17,923 nucleotides of DNA from an uncultured Ruminococcus sp. (GCA_937907215.1 CALESG010000074.1:1-17923), one strand, 5' to 3'. Shown: positions 1-7,192, counted from the stretch's first letter. Made by a program: numbers and translations. The notes: generated from the sequence alone by a model not told the origin.

Positions 1-87
1 ACGAACATTAAGCATCGATTGAATATATATATGTTTGCCATCGAGTACGCAATTTCCTATGCGTACTGGTCTTACACTTCTTTTCAT
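1..87 (-). CDS. ispG: IspG (4-hydroxy-3-methylbut-2-enyl diphosphate synthase), N-terminal fragment
   Basis: Only the first 29 codons are in the window; the gene continues past the left edge. The translation begins MKRSVRPVRIGN and later has IYIQSMLNVR, which matches the start of IspG/GcpE, where a basic RPVRVGN-like segment is followed by a (V/I)QSM strand. IspG is the iron-sulfur reductase that converts MEcPP to HMBPP near the end of the MEP isoprenoid pathway in the cytosol. The ATG at 87 follows an AAAGGGTGA Shine-Dalgarno sequence that overlaps the rseP stop codon, and the intergenic gap is only 17 nt, so it is co-transcribed with rseP and dxr. The Fe-S cysteines lie outside the window, so the call rests on the N-terminus plus gene order. 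Confidence 0.8.
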   Translation of the reverse strand, partial: MKRSVRPVRIGNCVLDGKHIYIQSMLNVR

Positions 88-104
88 ATTTAAAAATCAC
101 CCTT

Positions 105-1202
105 TCAGAAAAATTTAGTTACATCCTGTATAGTTATAACTATCATGAATAAAAACAGTGCAGCCATGCCAATAAGATGAACCATAGCTTCACGTTCTTT
201 CTTAATAGGCTTACGGCGAACAGCTTCAATTATAAGAAACAATAATCTGCTGCCATCTAGTCCGGGTATTGGAAGCAAATTGAATATGCCAACGTTTATT
301 GTAATAAATACAGTAAGAGATAACAATGAACCAAGACGCTCTGTAAAGTTCTTTCCAAGAGCTGCTGCTTCACTTATAACAGATATTGTTCCAATAGGAC
401 CTGACAAATCATGAAGTCCATATTTTCCGGTGATAAGGTCACTAAGCGACATCCATACAAGTTTACCAGTAGAAATCGTATCTTTAAATGAAAATTCAAG
501 TACATTAAAGAAATTTTTTTCTTCACCAACTACCTTGAAATCCATGCGTCCACCAGAAAGCTTATTTTCAAACTTCACATTCTCAAGTGTGATTTTTTCA
601 CCATCACGTCTAACTACCACCGTAAAATTATTTTTATCAGTTGTTTGAAGTTTATAACTTAGATCTGTTATAGTCCAAATATTTGAACCATTTACTGACA
701 GGATCTCATCACCTTCCATAAGACCGCTTTCACCAGAAGAGGAAACAGGAATATTACCCTGCACACTCATTATTGACCAATTTTTTATGTTGTATCCATA
801 GTCTAAACAACTTGCGTTATTGAATTGACTTATACATTTTGTTGGAACAAGCGTTGCCATAGAGGTTGTAACTATAAGCAGCACAAATCCTAAAATGATA
901 TTCATAAATGCACCTGCTACAACAACTGTCATACGCTGCCAAACTTTTTTCTTCTCAAAGGCACGAGGATTATCACTTGATGTGTCCTCACCTTCCATTG
1001 CACAAAAGCCGCCAATTGGAAATACTCGTAGCGAGTAAAGTGTTTCTCCCTTTTGAAATTTTATAAGCTTTGGACCCATGCCTATTGCAAATTCATTTAC
1101 CTTTACGCCATTTAATTTTGCAACGATAAAATGACCAAATTCATGAATTGCTATAATAAGTCCAAATACAAGAATTGCAATGAGAATTGTAAGCAATGAC
1201 AT
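105..1202 (-). CDS. rseP: RseP/RasP-type site-2 intramembrane zinc metalloprotease
   Basis: The 365-residue product is a membrane protease of the site-2 family, which cuts transmembrane segments such as anti-sigma factors and signal-peptide remnants. The first helix carries the zinc motif HEFGH (His20, Glu21, His24). It is followed by the family pattern EFAIGMGPKL and FPIGGFCAMEGED. A single PDZ domain lies in the middle (about residues 160-230, with GDEILSVNG), and the third zinc ligand region is NLLPIPGLDGSRL near the C-terminus, followed by a final helix. The length is typical of the family. The start ATG follows AGAAAGGA at normal spacing. It lies 26 nt after dxr and 17 nt before ispG, the common Clostridia order. 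The protease role is solid; the cellular substrate cannot be read from the sequence. Confidence 0.95.
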   Translation of the reverse strand: MSLLTILIAILVFGLIIAIHEFGHFIVAKLNGVKVNEFAIGMGPKLIKFQKGETLYSLRVFPIGGFCAMEGEDTSSDNPRAFEKKKVWQRMTVVVAGAFMNIILGFVLLIVTTSMATLVPTKCISQFNNASCLDYGYNIKNWSIMSVQGNIPVSSSGESGLMEGDEILSVNGSNIWTITDLSYKLQTTDKNNFTVVVRRDGEKITLENVKFENKLSGGRMDFKVVGEEKNFFNVLEFSFKDTISTGKLVWMSLSDLITGKYGLHDLSGPIGTISVISEAAALGKNFTERLGSLLSLTVFITINVGIFNLLPIPGLDGSRLLFLIIEAVRRKPIKKEREAMVHLIGMAALFLFMIVITIQDVTKFF

Positions 1203-1228
1203 AGCTGTATATCCTTTCTTTGTGCAGG

Positions 1229-2374
1229 TTATTTAATAATTTCATTAACAGTGTTTCTTGCTGCCTCATCTGCTTCAAAAACATCAGACAGACAAGTTAT
1301 TTTCCTAAATGGAATAGTATTCATAGCATATTCCACAAGCTCTGCAATACGAAGAAAATCTATTTTTCCGCTTAAAAATGCAGCAACTGCAACTTCATTT
1401 GCACCGTTCATAATGGCTGGAATATTTCCGCCTCTTTTTATGGCATCAATAGCAAGCGGAAGGCAGCGAAATGTTTCCATATCAGGTTTTGCAAATGTAA
1501 GACTGCCATAATCACAAAGCGAGAGTTCTTTTGTAGGACATTCCATTCTGTCCGGATAAAGAAGTGCATACTGAATGGGAATCTTCATATCGGGAACACC
1601 CATTTGTGCAATAACTGAATAATCATCATATTCTACTGCTGAATGCAGAACACTTTGACGATGAACCACAACTTCTATCTGTTCTGGTGTTACATCAAAC
1701 AGCCACTTTGCCTCTATGAATTCAAGTCCCTTATTCATGAGAGTAGCGGAATCAATAGTGATTTTACTGCCCATATTCCAATTAGGATGCTTAAGAGCGT
1801 CTTTAGGAGTAATATTTTTTAATTCATCTATAGTTTTACCATAGAAAGGACCACCAGAGGCAGTTAATATAATTTTATTCAGCTGTTTTCGGGAATTGCC
1901 CTGCAAACACTGGAAAATAGCTGAATGTTCACTATCCACCGGAAGAATAGGCACACCTTTTGACTTTGATGCTGCCATAACAAGGCTTCCTCCTGCTACA
2001 AGAGTTTCTTTGTTTGCAAGTGCAACTGTAATCCCTGCATTGATCGCCGTAAGAGTAGGCTTTAAGCCAACCATTCCCACAACTGAATTAAGAATTATAT
2101 CAGCACTTGTATCTGAAGCTATCTCACACAATCCGTCCATTCCACAAAGAATTTTAATATTCATATCCGAAAGACGATTTGTAAGTTCATTATAAAATTC
2201 ATCGCAATAAATACATACTATTTTAGGTCTGTATTTTCGCACCTGCTTTTCCAACAGGTCTATACTCTTATAAGCAGCAAGTGCATGAACTTCAAAGCCA
2301 TGCTTATCAACAACTTCAAGTGACTGCGTACCTATAGAACCTGTTGAGCCTAAAATGGAAATTTTCTTTCCCAT
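1229..2374 (-). CDS. dxr: 1-deoxy-D-xylulose 5-phosphate reductoisomerase
   Basis: Dxr (IspC) converts DXP to MEP with NADPH, the first committed step of the MEP isoprenoid pathway. The 381-residue product has the NADPH-binding GSTGSIG at residues 9-15, then NKETLVAGG, the metal-binding PVDSEHSAIFQCLQG, ASGGPF, the active-site loop HPNWNMGSKITIDSATLMNKG, and VVHRQSVLHSAVEY. All family hallmarks are present and the length is usual. The open frame can be extended six codons upstream to a TTG, but AGAGAGGAG lies just before the ATG at 2374, so that ATG is the start. A terminator-like hairpin precedes it in the gap after cdsA. With ispG downstream it gives this operon two MEP-pathway genes beside the lipid-carrier synthase uppS. 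Confidence 0.96.
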   Translation of the reverse strand: MGKKISILGSTGSIGTQSLEVVDKHGFEVHALAAYKSIDLLEKQVRKYRPKIVCIYCDEFYNELTNRLSDMNIKILCGMDGLCEIASDTSADIILNSVVGMVGLKPTLTAINAGITVALANKETLVAGGSLVMAASKSKGVPILPVDSEHSAIFQCLQGNSRKQLNKIILTASGGPFYGKTIDELKNITPKDALKHPNWNMGSKITIDSATLMNKGLEFIEAKWLFDVTPEQIEVVVHRQSVLHSAVEYDDYSVIAQMGVPDMKIPIQYALLYPDRMECPTKELSLCDYGSLTFAKPDMETFRCLPLAIDAIKRGGNIPAIMNGANEVAVAAFLSGKIDFLRIAELVEYAMNTIPFRKITCLSDVFEADEAARNTVNEIIK

Positions 2375-2398
2375 ATATAACTCCTCTCTCAATGCGGC

Positions 2399-2425
2399 AA
2401 AACCCCCATAGAAGATCTATGAGGG
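2399..2425 (-). terminator. Intergenic hairpin with short U tract between cdsA and dxr
   Basis: On the minus strand a 9-bp stem (2417-2425 with 2403-2411, one U-G wobble) encloses a 5-nt loop, ATCTT. It is followed at once by TTTTG. This is the geometry of an intrinsic terminator or attenuator, placed about 25 nt before the dxr ribosome binding site. Because the genes on both sides belong to one conserved operon, partial read-through or an mRNA-processing/stability role is more likely than full termination. No experimental support is visible. Confidence 0.5.
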
Positions 2426-2453
2426 AAATGTCAGATATTCTTAGAAATTGTTC

Positions 2454-3272
2454 TCATAGCGAATAAATTGGAATCGCTGTCACGCAGGCAAAGAAAACAG
2501 GTACAGTAAACATTGCACTGTCGAACCTGTCCATAATTCCTCCATGACCTGGCATTATGTTTCCAAAATCCTTGATATTTCTTTGACGTTTGATAAGTGA
2601 TGCACTGAGGTCACCAAGTACTCCTACAACTGAACATATAGCAGCTGTGAACATAAGCCAAATATAATTTACATGAACATCAGCTGACAGTCCATATATA
2701 ACGCTTACAATAATCATTACAACTATATCTGCAACAATTCCACCAATGAAACCTTCCACAGTTTTTTTAGGGCTGATTTCAGGGCAAAGCTTATGCTTTC
2801 CAAGAAATGTTCCTGTAAAATATGCACCTGTATCAGAAATCCATGCAGCACATAGTGCAAGAACAACATATACAAGTCCAAATTTAATGCTCATATGCAA
2901 AAGACTTATCAAAAGATTCATGGAATATATAATGAAAACTGTTACAGAAAGAATATATGCTGTTTGATGAAATGTTCTATTCTTATGATTCAATATAAAA
3001 TCAAAGAATATTATCATAACAGCTGCAACTGTAACAAATATATTCCAGTTTTCAAGTCCATAAAATCTAAAAAATGGAGTTACTATCGCACAGATAAAAG
3101 CGGCTATAATTGAGAACATATATTTAATACACTTATCTGCACGAAACAACTCAAAAATTGCTAATGCTGAAATAAAGCCTATACATAATGGAAATACAAA
3201 AGTATTATGCAAAAGCAAAACGATTACAAGTAAAGCAACAGCTACAGCACCTGAGATAATACGTACCTTCAT
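2454..3272 (-). CDS. cdsA: Phosphatidate cytidylyltransferase (CDP-diacylglycerol synthase)
   Basis: CdsA makes CDP-diacylglycerol from phosphatidic acid and CTP at the membrane, the branch point of phospholipid synthesis. The 272-residue product is strongly hydrophobic, with about seven or eight membrane segments. Near the C-terminus it carries the CdsA signature LGDLSASLIKRQRNIKDFG followed by PGHGGIMDRFDS, which holds the metal-binding acidic residues. KKTVEGFIGG and AWISDTGAYF are also typical. An upstream TTG at 3278 is in frame, but GGAGG is 9 nt before the ATG at 3272 and only 3 nt before the TTG, so ATG is preferred. The gap to uppS is 2 nt, which implies translational coupling. Confidence 0.94.
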   Translation of the reverse strand: MKVRIISGAVAVALLVIVLLLHNTFVFPLCIGFISALAIFELFRADKCIKYMFSIIAAFICAIVTPFFRFYGLENWNIFVTVAAVMIIFFDFILNHKNRTFHQTAYILSVTVFIIYSMNLLISLLHMSIKFGLVYVVLALCAAWISDTGAYFTGTFLGKHKLCPEISPKKTVEGFIGGIVADIVVMIIVSVIYGLSADVHVNYIWLMFTAAICSVVGVLGDLSASLIKRQRNIKDFGNIMPGHGGIMDRFDSAMFTVPVFFACVTAIPIYSL

Positions 3273-3274
3273 AT

Positions 3275-4039
3275 TCAAACACCTCCGAAACGGCGGCCAC
3301 GACCTGCAAAGTCTATAAGTGCCTTGTCAAGTTCGTTTCTTGAAAAATCCGGCCAAAGTATATCTGTAAAATAATATTCAGCATAGGCACATTGCCAGAT
3401 AAGAAAGTTAGAAAGCCTTAATTCACCACTGGGACGAATCATTAAATCAACATCCGGAAGCTCTCTTGTATACAAATACTGTCCTATCATATCTTCTGTT
3501 ATAGATTCAGGATTTAATTCACCTTTAGCGGCTCGTTCAGCTAATTGACGTGCAGCATAGACGATCTCATCTCTTCCGCCATAATTGATAGCAAGAATAA
3601 GATTCATCTTATCGTATTTCTTTGAGTCCTCCTCAAGTTCGATCATACGATTACGAATTCTTTCGGGAAGTCTTGATTTATCTCCTATAAATATCATACG
3701 AACCTCTTGCTCAAGATATTCATCGCAATCATTAAGATATTCCCATAGAAGATTCATAATAGCATCAATTTCTTCTTTTGGACGTTTCCAATTTTCTGTA
3801 GAGAAAACGTAAAAAGAGGCATTTTTTATACCAATTGAACGACAATAACGTGTTATATCATGAAATGTTTTTGCGCCTTCACGATGACCATATTTTCTTG
3901 GCATACCACGCTTTTTAGCCCATCTTCCATTGCCATCCATGATAAAGGCAACGTGTTTTGGCAACACTTCCGGAATAGAATTATTATCATTATTATTCTT
4001 TTCTGAAGGCTGATTTTTTTTAAAAAAGGAAAAAGCCAT
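3275..4039 (-). CDS. uppS: Isoprenyl transferase / undecaprenyl diphosphate synthase
   Basis: UppS condenses isopentenyl diphosphate onto farnesyl diphosphate in cis to make the C55 carrier lipid for peptidoglycan and other wall polymers. The 254-residue product has the catalytic motif HVAFIMDGNGRWA with Asp35, then YGHREGA, FSTENWKRP, AINYGGRDEI and the C-terminal RPSGELRLSNFLIWQ followed by YFTDILWPDF. The more usual RTSGE is RPSGE here. Residues 9-22 are a polar, Asn-rich leader before the conserved core. A GTG five codons upstream (4054) is open, but GTGAGGCG gives correct spacing for the ATG at 4039. It sits 15 nt after the frr stop and 2 nt before cdsA. Confidence 0.95.
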   Translation of the reverse strand: MAFSFFKKNQPSEKNNNDNNSIPEVLPKHVAFIMDGNGRWAKKRGMPRKYGHREGAKTFHDITRYCRSIGIKNASFYVFSTENWKRPKEEIDAIMNLLWEYLNDCDEYLEQEVRMIFIGDKSRLPERIRNRMIELEEDSKKYDKMNLILAINYGGRDEIVYAARQLAERAAKGELNPESITEDMIGQYLYTRELPDVDLMIRPSGELRLSNFLIWQCAYAEYYFTDILWPDFSRNELDKALIDFAGRGRRFGGV

Positions 4040-4054
4040 TTTCAAACGCCTCAC

Positions 4055-4609
4055 TTATATGCTCATGATTTCCTTTTCTTTAGCAGCAACAGACTTGTCA
4101 GCTTCATCACAATAGCGGTCAGTAAGCTTTTGTATGTCCTTTTCTCCGTTTTTAACATCATCTTCTGTAATTTCAGAATTCTTTTTCATACTCTTGAGTT
4201 TATCCATAGCATCACGGCGAACATTTCTTACAGCAACTTTAGCTTCCTCACCATACTTCTTAATAGACTTGCAAAGTTCCTTACGGCGATCTTCTGTCAA
4301 CTGTGGGAATGCAAGACGAAGAACCTTGCCATCGTTTGTAGGAGTAATACCAATATCAGATGCCATGATTGCCTTTTCAATTGATTTGAGTGATGACATA
4401 TCCCATGGCTGAATTACTAATATTCTAGCCTCTGATACTGAAATAGCTGCCATTTGCTGAATAGGTGTAGGTGCACCATAATAATCAACAGTTATCTTGT
4501 CAAGCACTGCTGGATTAGCTCTGCCTGCACGGATAGCTGCTAAATCCTTGTCAAGACGTGTGATGGTTTTCTGCATTTTTTCTTCTGTTTCTTTCATTAC
4601 TGTTTTCAT
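4055..4609 (-). CDS. frr: Ribosome recycling factor
   Basis: RRF, with EF-G, splits the post-termination ribosome from mRNA in the cytosol. The 184-residue protein has the usual family length and pattern: an N-terminal helix with LDKDLAAIRAGRANPAVLDKI, the beta domain VDYYGAPTPIQQMA with ILVIQPWD, and the C-terminal helical arm with FPQLTEDRRKELCK, VAVRNVRRDAMDKLK and a charged tail. The ATG at 4609 follows AAAGGAAC. The gene lies 27 nt after pyrH, an association conserved in most bacteria, and the next gene, uppS, begins 15 nt later, so all three are almost certainly on one transcript. Confidence 0.96.
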   Translation of the reverse strand: MKTVMKETEEKMQKTITRLDKDLAAIRAGRANPAVLDKITVDYYGAPTPIQQMAAISVSEARILVIQPWDMSSLKSIEKAIMASDIGITPTNDGKVLRLAFPQLTEDRRKELCKSIKKYGEEAKVAVRNVRRDAMDKLKSMKKNSEITEDDVKNGEKDIQKLTDRYCDEADKSVAAKEKEIMSI

Positions 4610-4636
4610 AGTTTTTAAGTTCCTTTCAAAATTAAA

Positions 4637-5356
4637 TTATGCTTCATTTTCTTCAGCTACAACAGTGCCTACCGGCTTGCCCATTATAGCATCATAGATA
4701 TTATCAGGACGACTAAGATCAAATACCAACATAGGCATCTGATTATCACGGCACATAGATGCTGCTGTACTGTCCATTACTGCCAAAGCACTTCCTAAAA
4801 CATCGCTGAATGTAATTGTTTCATACTTAACAGCATCTGAATATTTGTGTGGATCTTTGTCATAAACACCATCAACAAGAGTTGCTTTCAATAGTATATC
4901 AGCTTCAATTTCTACTGCACGGAGGGTTGCGGCAGTATCTGTTGAGAAAAACGGGCTTCCTGTACCGCAGCCAAAAATTACAACTCTACCTTTATCCATG
5001 TGACGTATAGCACGATTGCGGATATAAGGTTCAGCAATTGCCTGCATGGAAATTGCTGTCTGCACACGCACCTCTACACCGAGTGATTCAAGAGAATCTG
5101 CAACAGCCAATGCATTCATAGTGGTAGCAAGCATACCGATATGATCTGCACGAGTACGATCCATATTTCCAGAAGATCTGCCTCTCCAGAAATTTCCTCC
5201 GCCTACAACGATACCGATCTGAGCGCCAGCATCAACGCATTTTTTTATGCTTGTACAGATTTTGTTTATCACGTCAAAATCAAGACCTGTCTTCTTTTCA
5301 CCAGCAAGAGCCTCACCACTCAGCTTTAATACAACACGTTTATATTTAAGTTCCAT
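4637..5356 (-). CDS. pyrH: UMP kinase (uridylate kinase)
   Basis: PyrH phosphorylates UMP to UDP with ATP and belongs to the amino-acid-kinase fold, unlike eukaryotic UMP kinases; it is usually a hexamer tuned by GTP and UTP. The 239-residue product begins YKRVVLKLSGEALAG and has VVGGGNFWRGR, then the DRTRADHIGMLATTMNA segment, GTGSPFFSTDTAA for substrate binding, and LLKATLVDGVYDKDPH for the nucleotide site. Length is normal. The ATG at 5356 follows AAAGGACG. It is the first gene of the downstream operon: a good promoter lies at 5427-5455, giving a leader of roughly 60 nt. In relatives pyrH usually follows tsf directly; here about 1.5 kb of accessory genes intervene. Confidence 0.96.
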   Translation of the reverse strand: MELKYKRVVLKLSGEALAGEKKTGLDFDVINKICTSIKKCVDAGAQIGIVVGGGNFWRGRSSGNMDRTRADHIGMLATTMNALAVADSLESLGVEVRVQTAISMQAIAEPYIRNRAIRHMDKGRVVIFGCGTGSPFFSTDTAATLRAVEIEADILLKATLVDGVYDKDPHKYSDAVKYETITFSDVLGSALAVMDSTAASMCRDNQMPMLVFDLSRPDNIYDAIMGKPVGTVVAEENEA

Positions 5357-5423
5357 TTTTGTTCGTCCTTTCGATGTAGATTAGGTAATTTATGTGTGCA
5401 TAATTACACACTACACTGCCTAT

Positions 5424-5474
5424 ATTATTTTACACTATTTTTCATAAAATGTAAAGTGATTTTTCGTAAATAAA
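5424..5474 (-). repeat. 51-bp promoter-bearing direct repeat, copy A (upstream of pyrH)
   Basis: This stretch is identical at 48 of 51 positions to 6211-6261, in the same orientation, with no gaps. Each copy holds a full -35/-10 pair. The mismatches fall at positions 11, 23 and 41 of the repeat. The two copies are 787 bp apart and bracket the acetyltransferase gene. Similarity stops sharply at the right-hand side after the shared GTAAATAAA. Confidence 0.9.
5427..5455 (-). promoter_or_regulatory. Sigma-A-type promoter for the pyrH operon
   Basis: On the minus strand TTTACA (5450-5455) and TAAAAT (5427-5432) are separated by exactly 17 nt. This is close to the vegetative consensus. Transcription should start near 5420, about 60 nt before the pyrH ATG at 5356. 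The element lies inside repeat copy A. The start point is inferred from spacing alone. Confidence 0.75.
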
Positions 5475-5509
5475 TGAAAAAGAAGATATACATATAAAAT
5501 ATTGTATAT
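5475..5509 (-). terminator. Possible weak AT-rich terminator after the acetyltransferase gene
   Basis: A 7-bp AT-rich stem (5486-5492 with 5503-5509, 10-nt loop) is followed on the minus strand by CTTCTTTTT. It lies between the acetyltransferase stop and the pyrH promoter, the right place for a terminator. The stem has one G-C pair only, so it would be weak; chance occurrence in AT-rich spacer is quite possible. Confidence 0.3.
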
Positions 5510-5560
5510 ATATTATGCAAACGTTGATTTAACATCGATTTGTGAAGTAGAAATAATTAT

Positions 5561-6178
5561 TCAAAACAGCTCGGATTTTAAATTTATAGAATCGTCTTTT
5601 GTTATTTTTCTAATTACTCTGCAAGGATTACCGGCAGCAAATACACCTTCTGGTATATCTTTAGTAACAACACTACCTGCACCTATTACAACACCTTTAT
5701 TTATTTTGACACCACCGCAAATGGTTACATTAGAAGCGATCCAACAATCATCTTCTATTATAATAGGTTTGGCATATTCAAGATCATACATTGTTCCATC
5801 TTCTTTATATTTAATTTTACGTTCTTCTGACAACAACGGATGAATTGGTGTCGCAAGTGTACAGTTAGGACCAAAAAACACATTATTCCCTATTGTTACA
5901 GGACAGGTATCCAAAATAACTAAATTGAAATTTGCGTAGCAATTTTCACCAAATTTTGTGTTTGTTCCATAGTCAACTTGAATTGGACCTTGAATATATG
6001 TTCCTTTTCCCATATCAGGAATAAGTTCCTTCATAATTTCAAAGCGTTTTTTTTCTTCATCGTCATAGGTATCATTATAATCCTTTGATAATCTATGAGC
6101 CTTTTTTCTTTGAAAATCCAATAAACTGTCAGATGAATCATATATTTTGCCTTTTAACATTTTCTCTAATTCAGTCAT
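5561..6178 (-). CDS. Left-handed beta-helix O-acetyltransferase, maltose/galactoside acetyltransferase family
   Basis: The 205-residue product resembles Maa/LacA/NodL enzymes, which move an acetyl group from acetyl-CoA to a sugar hydroxyl in the cytosol. An N-terminal helical Maa-type segment (about 1-55, with KMLKGKIYDSSDSLL) leads into hexapeptide repeats: VTIGNNVFFGPNC, IIIEDDCWIASNVTICGGV and VVIGAGSVVTKDIPEGVFAAGNPCRVIR. His113 in TPIHPL is the expected catalytic residue. GGGAG precedes the ATG at 6178, and a promoter sits 36 nt upstream of the start codon. The natural acceptor sugar is unknown; detoxification of surplus sugars or modification of a wall sugar are both possible. It is unrelated in role to pyrH or tsf and lies between two copies of a 51-bp repeat, so it looks like an acquired gene. 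Confidence 0.9.
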   Translation of the reverse strand: MTELEKMLKGKIYDSSDSLLDFQRKKAHRLSKDYNDTYDDEEKKRFEIMKELIPDMGKGTYIQGPIQVDYGTNTKFGENCYANFNLVILDTCPVTIGNNVFFGPNCTLATPIHPLLSEERKIKYKEDGTMYDLEYAKPIIIEDDCWIASNVTICGGVKINKGVVIGAGSVVTKDIPEGVFAAGNPCRVIRKITKDDSINLKSELF

Positions 6179-6210
6179 TTGTAAATTCTCCCAACATACT
6201 TAATAATATT

Positions 6211-6261
6211 ATTATTTTACCCTATTTTTCATGAAATGTAAAGTGATTTTGCGTAAATAAA
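6211..6261 (-). repeat. 51-bp promoter-bearing direct repeat, copy B (upstream of the acetyltransferase)
   Basis: Second copy of the repeat at 5424-5474 (48/51 identical, same orientation). Its upstream end overlaps one arm of a 7-bp inverted repeat, TTGCGTA at 6249-6255 with TACGCAA at 6266-6272, which copy A lacks because of its T at the position matching G6251 and because the distal arm is absent. Confidence 0.9.
6214..6242 (-). promoter_or_regulatory. Sigma-A-type promoter for the acetyltransferase gene
   Basis: On the minus strand TTTACA (6237-6242) and TAAAAT (6214-6219) lie 17 nt apart. The likely start point is near 6207, giving a leader of about 30 nt to the ATG at 6178. Both boxes are identical to those of the pyrH promoter because they lie in the duplicated 51-bp element. 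Confidence 0.7.
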
Positions 6262-6317
6262 AAAATACGCAATTGACATATTTATAATAATAAATAAGTA
6301 AAAATAAAAATACTATA

Positions 6318-7058
6318 TTATTTATTATTATAAAAACCATCTTTTTCATTCAATAATTTATGAAGTAAATTATTTCGATTATTGATAAACATTTCTGTTA
6401 TAACATAACTATCTGTTTCTTCATATTTACAAAGATGTATTTCTTCATCGTTAAAACTATATATATCGGCATTTGGTATTCCCAATAATATGGGAGAATG
6501 TGTTGCTATTATAAATTGTGATCCTTTTTTTGAACACATATATATATCAATTAATAATGTTAATTGTCTTTGTGGGGACAACGCTGCTTCTGGCTCATCA
6601 AAAATATAAATGCCATTGGATTTCATATAATTTTGTGCAACTGACAAAAAACTTTCGCCATGAGATCTCTCATGATATTTTTCTGAAGGATGGGCAATAT
6701 CTGCATATTCTTCTTCTTTTGTTGCTACATTATAAAAACTTTCTGCTCTAAGAAAATATCCACATTTGGGTCTGCATATGCCTTTTGTAATTCTAATTGC
6801 ATTGCACAGTTCAGAATGAGAATCATACGTTGAAAAATGATAATTCTTAGTTCCGCCTTCCGGATTGAAACCATATTCTACAGCAATTGCTTCTAATAAA
6901 GTGGACTTTCCGCTTCCATTTTCTCCAACGAAAAATGTAATAGGTTTATTGAAAACCAATGTATTCATATTTTTTATTGAATTTATTCTTTTCAAATAAC
7001 TGTTTATACTAATTTTCGACCAATCAACATCTATCTTTTTAATAAACTGATCATTCAT
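6318..7058 (-). CDS. AAA family ATPase (ABC/SMC-type P-loop, COG3910-like)
   Basis: The 246-residue product is a stand-alone P-loop ATPase with an ABC/SMC-like head. Walker A is GENGSGKS at residues 45-52. The signature-like SHGES is at 132-136, Walker B IYIFDEPE at 149-156, and the switch histidine lies in ATHS at about 185-188. No membrane or nuclease domain is seen. The in-frame ATG at 7085 is less likely than the ATG at 7058, which follows GAAAGAGAG. The gene is visibly more AT-rich than the ribosomal and lipid genes around it and breaks the usual tsf-pyrH order, which suggests acquisition. Proteins of this kind are annotated only as predicted ATPases; some relatives act in phage defence or as parts of toxin systems, but no partner gene is visible here, so I assign no function. 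Confidence 0.88.
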   Translation of the reverse strand: MNDQFIKKIDVDWSKISINSYLKRINSIKNMNTLVFNKPITFFVGENGSGKSTLLEAIAVEYGFNPEGGTKNYHFSTYDSHSELCNAIRITKGICRPKCGYFLRAESFYNVATKEEEYADIAHPSEKYHERSHGESFLSVAQNYMKSNGIYIFDEPEAALSPQRQLTLLIDIYMCSKKGSQFIIATHSPILLGIPNADIYSFNDEEIHLCKYEETDSYVITEMFINNRNNLLHKLLNEKDGFYNNK

Positions 7059-7090
7059 ATTTATCTCTCTTTCATGAGTTTGCATTAAAA

Positions 7091-7119
7091 AAATAAAAGT
7101 TTTTTGTTATTTCTGTAAA
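7091..7119 (-). promoter_or_regulatory. Possible promoter for the AAA ATPase gene
   Basis: On the minus strand TTTACA (7114-7119) is followed 17 nt later by TTATTT (7091-7096), a poor -10 match. The flanks, TTATTTAC upstream and CTTTACA at the -35, resemble those of the 51-bp repeat, so this may be a decayed third relative of that promoter. It lies just beyond the tsf terminator, where a new promoter would be needed. Confidence 0.3.
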
Positions 7120-7130
7120 GGACTATATGT

Positions 7131-7170
7131 AAATAATAAATCCGCTTTCAGTAAAATTACCAAAAGCGGA
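7131..7170 (-). terminator. Intrinsic terminator of the rpsB-tsf unit
   Basis: An 8-bp GC-containing stem, TCCGCTTT (7141-7148 on the plus strand) with AAAGCGGA (7163-7170), encloses a 14-nt loop. It begins 23 nt after the tsf stop codon. On the minus strand the hairpin is followed by TTTATTATTT. Position, stem and T-rich tail all fit termination of leftward transcription from tsf. Confidence 0.7.
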
Positions 7171-7192
7171 CTTATAATTACTAAATTAAATC

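Noticed and set aside
5475..5560. AT-rich spacer as a replication origin or small RNA gene
   Set aside because: There are no DnaA-box clusters, no promoter leading into a hairpin of its own, and the only structure is a weak hairpin better read as a terminator.
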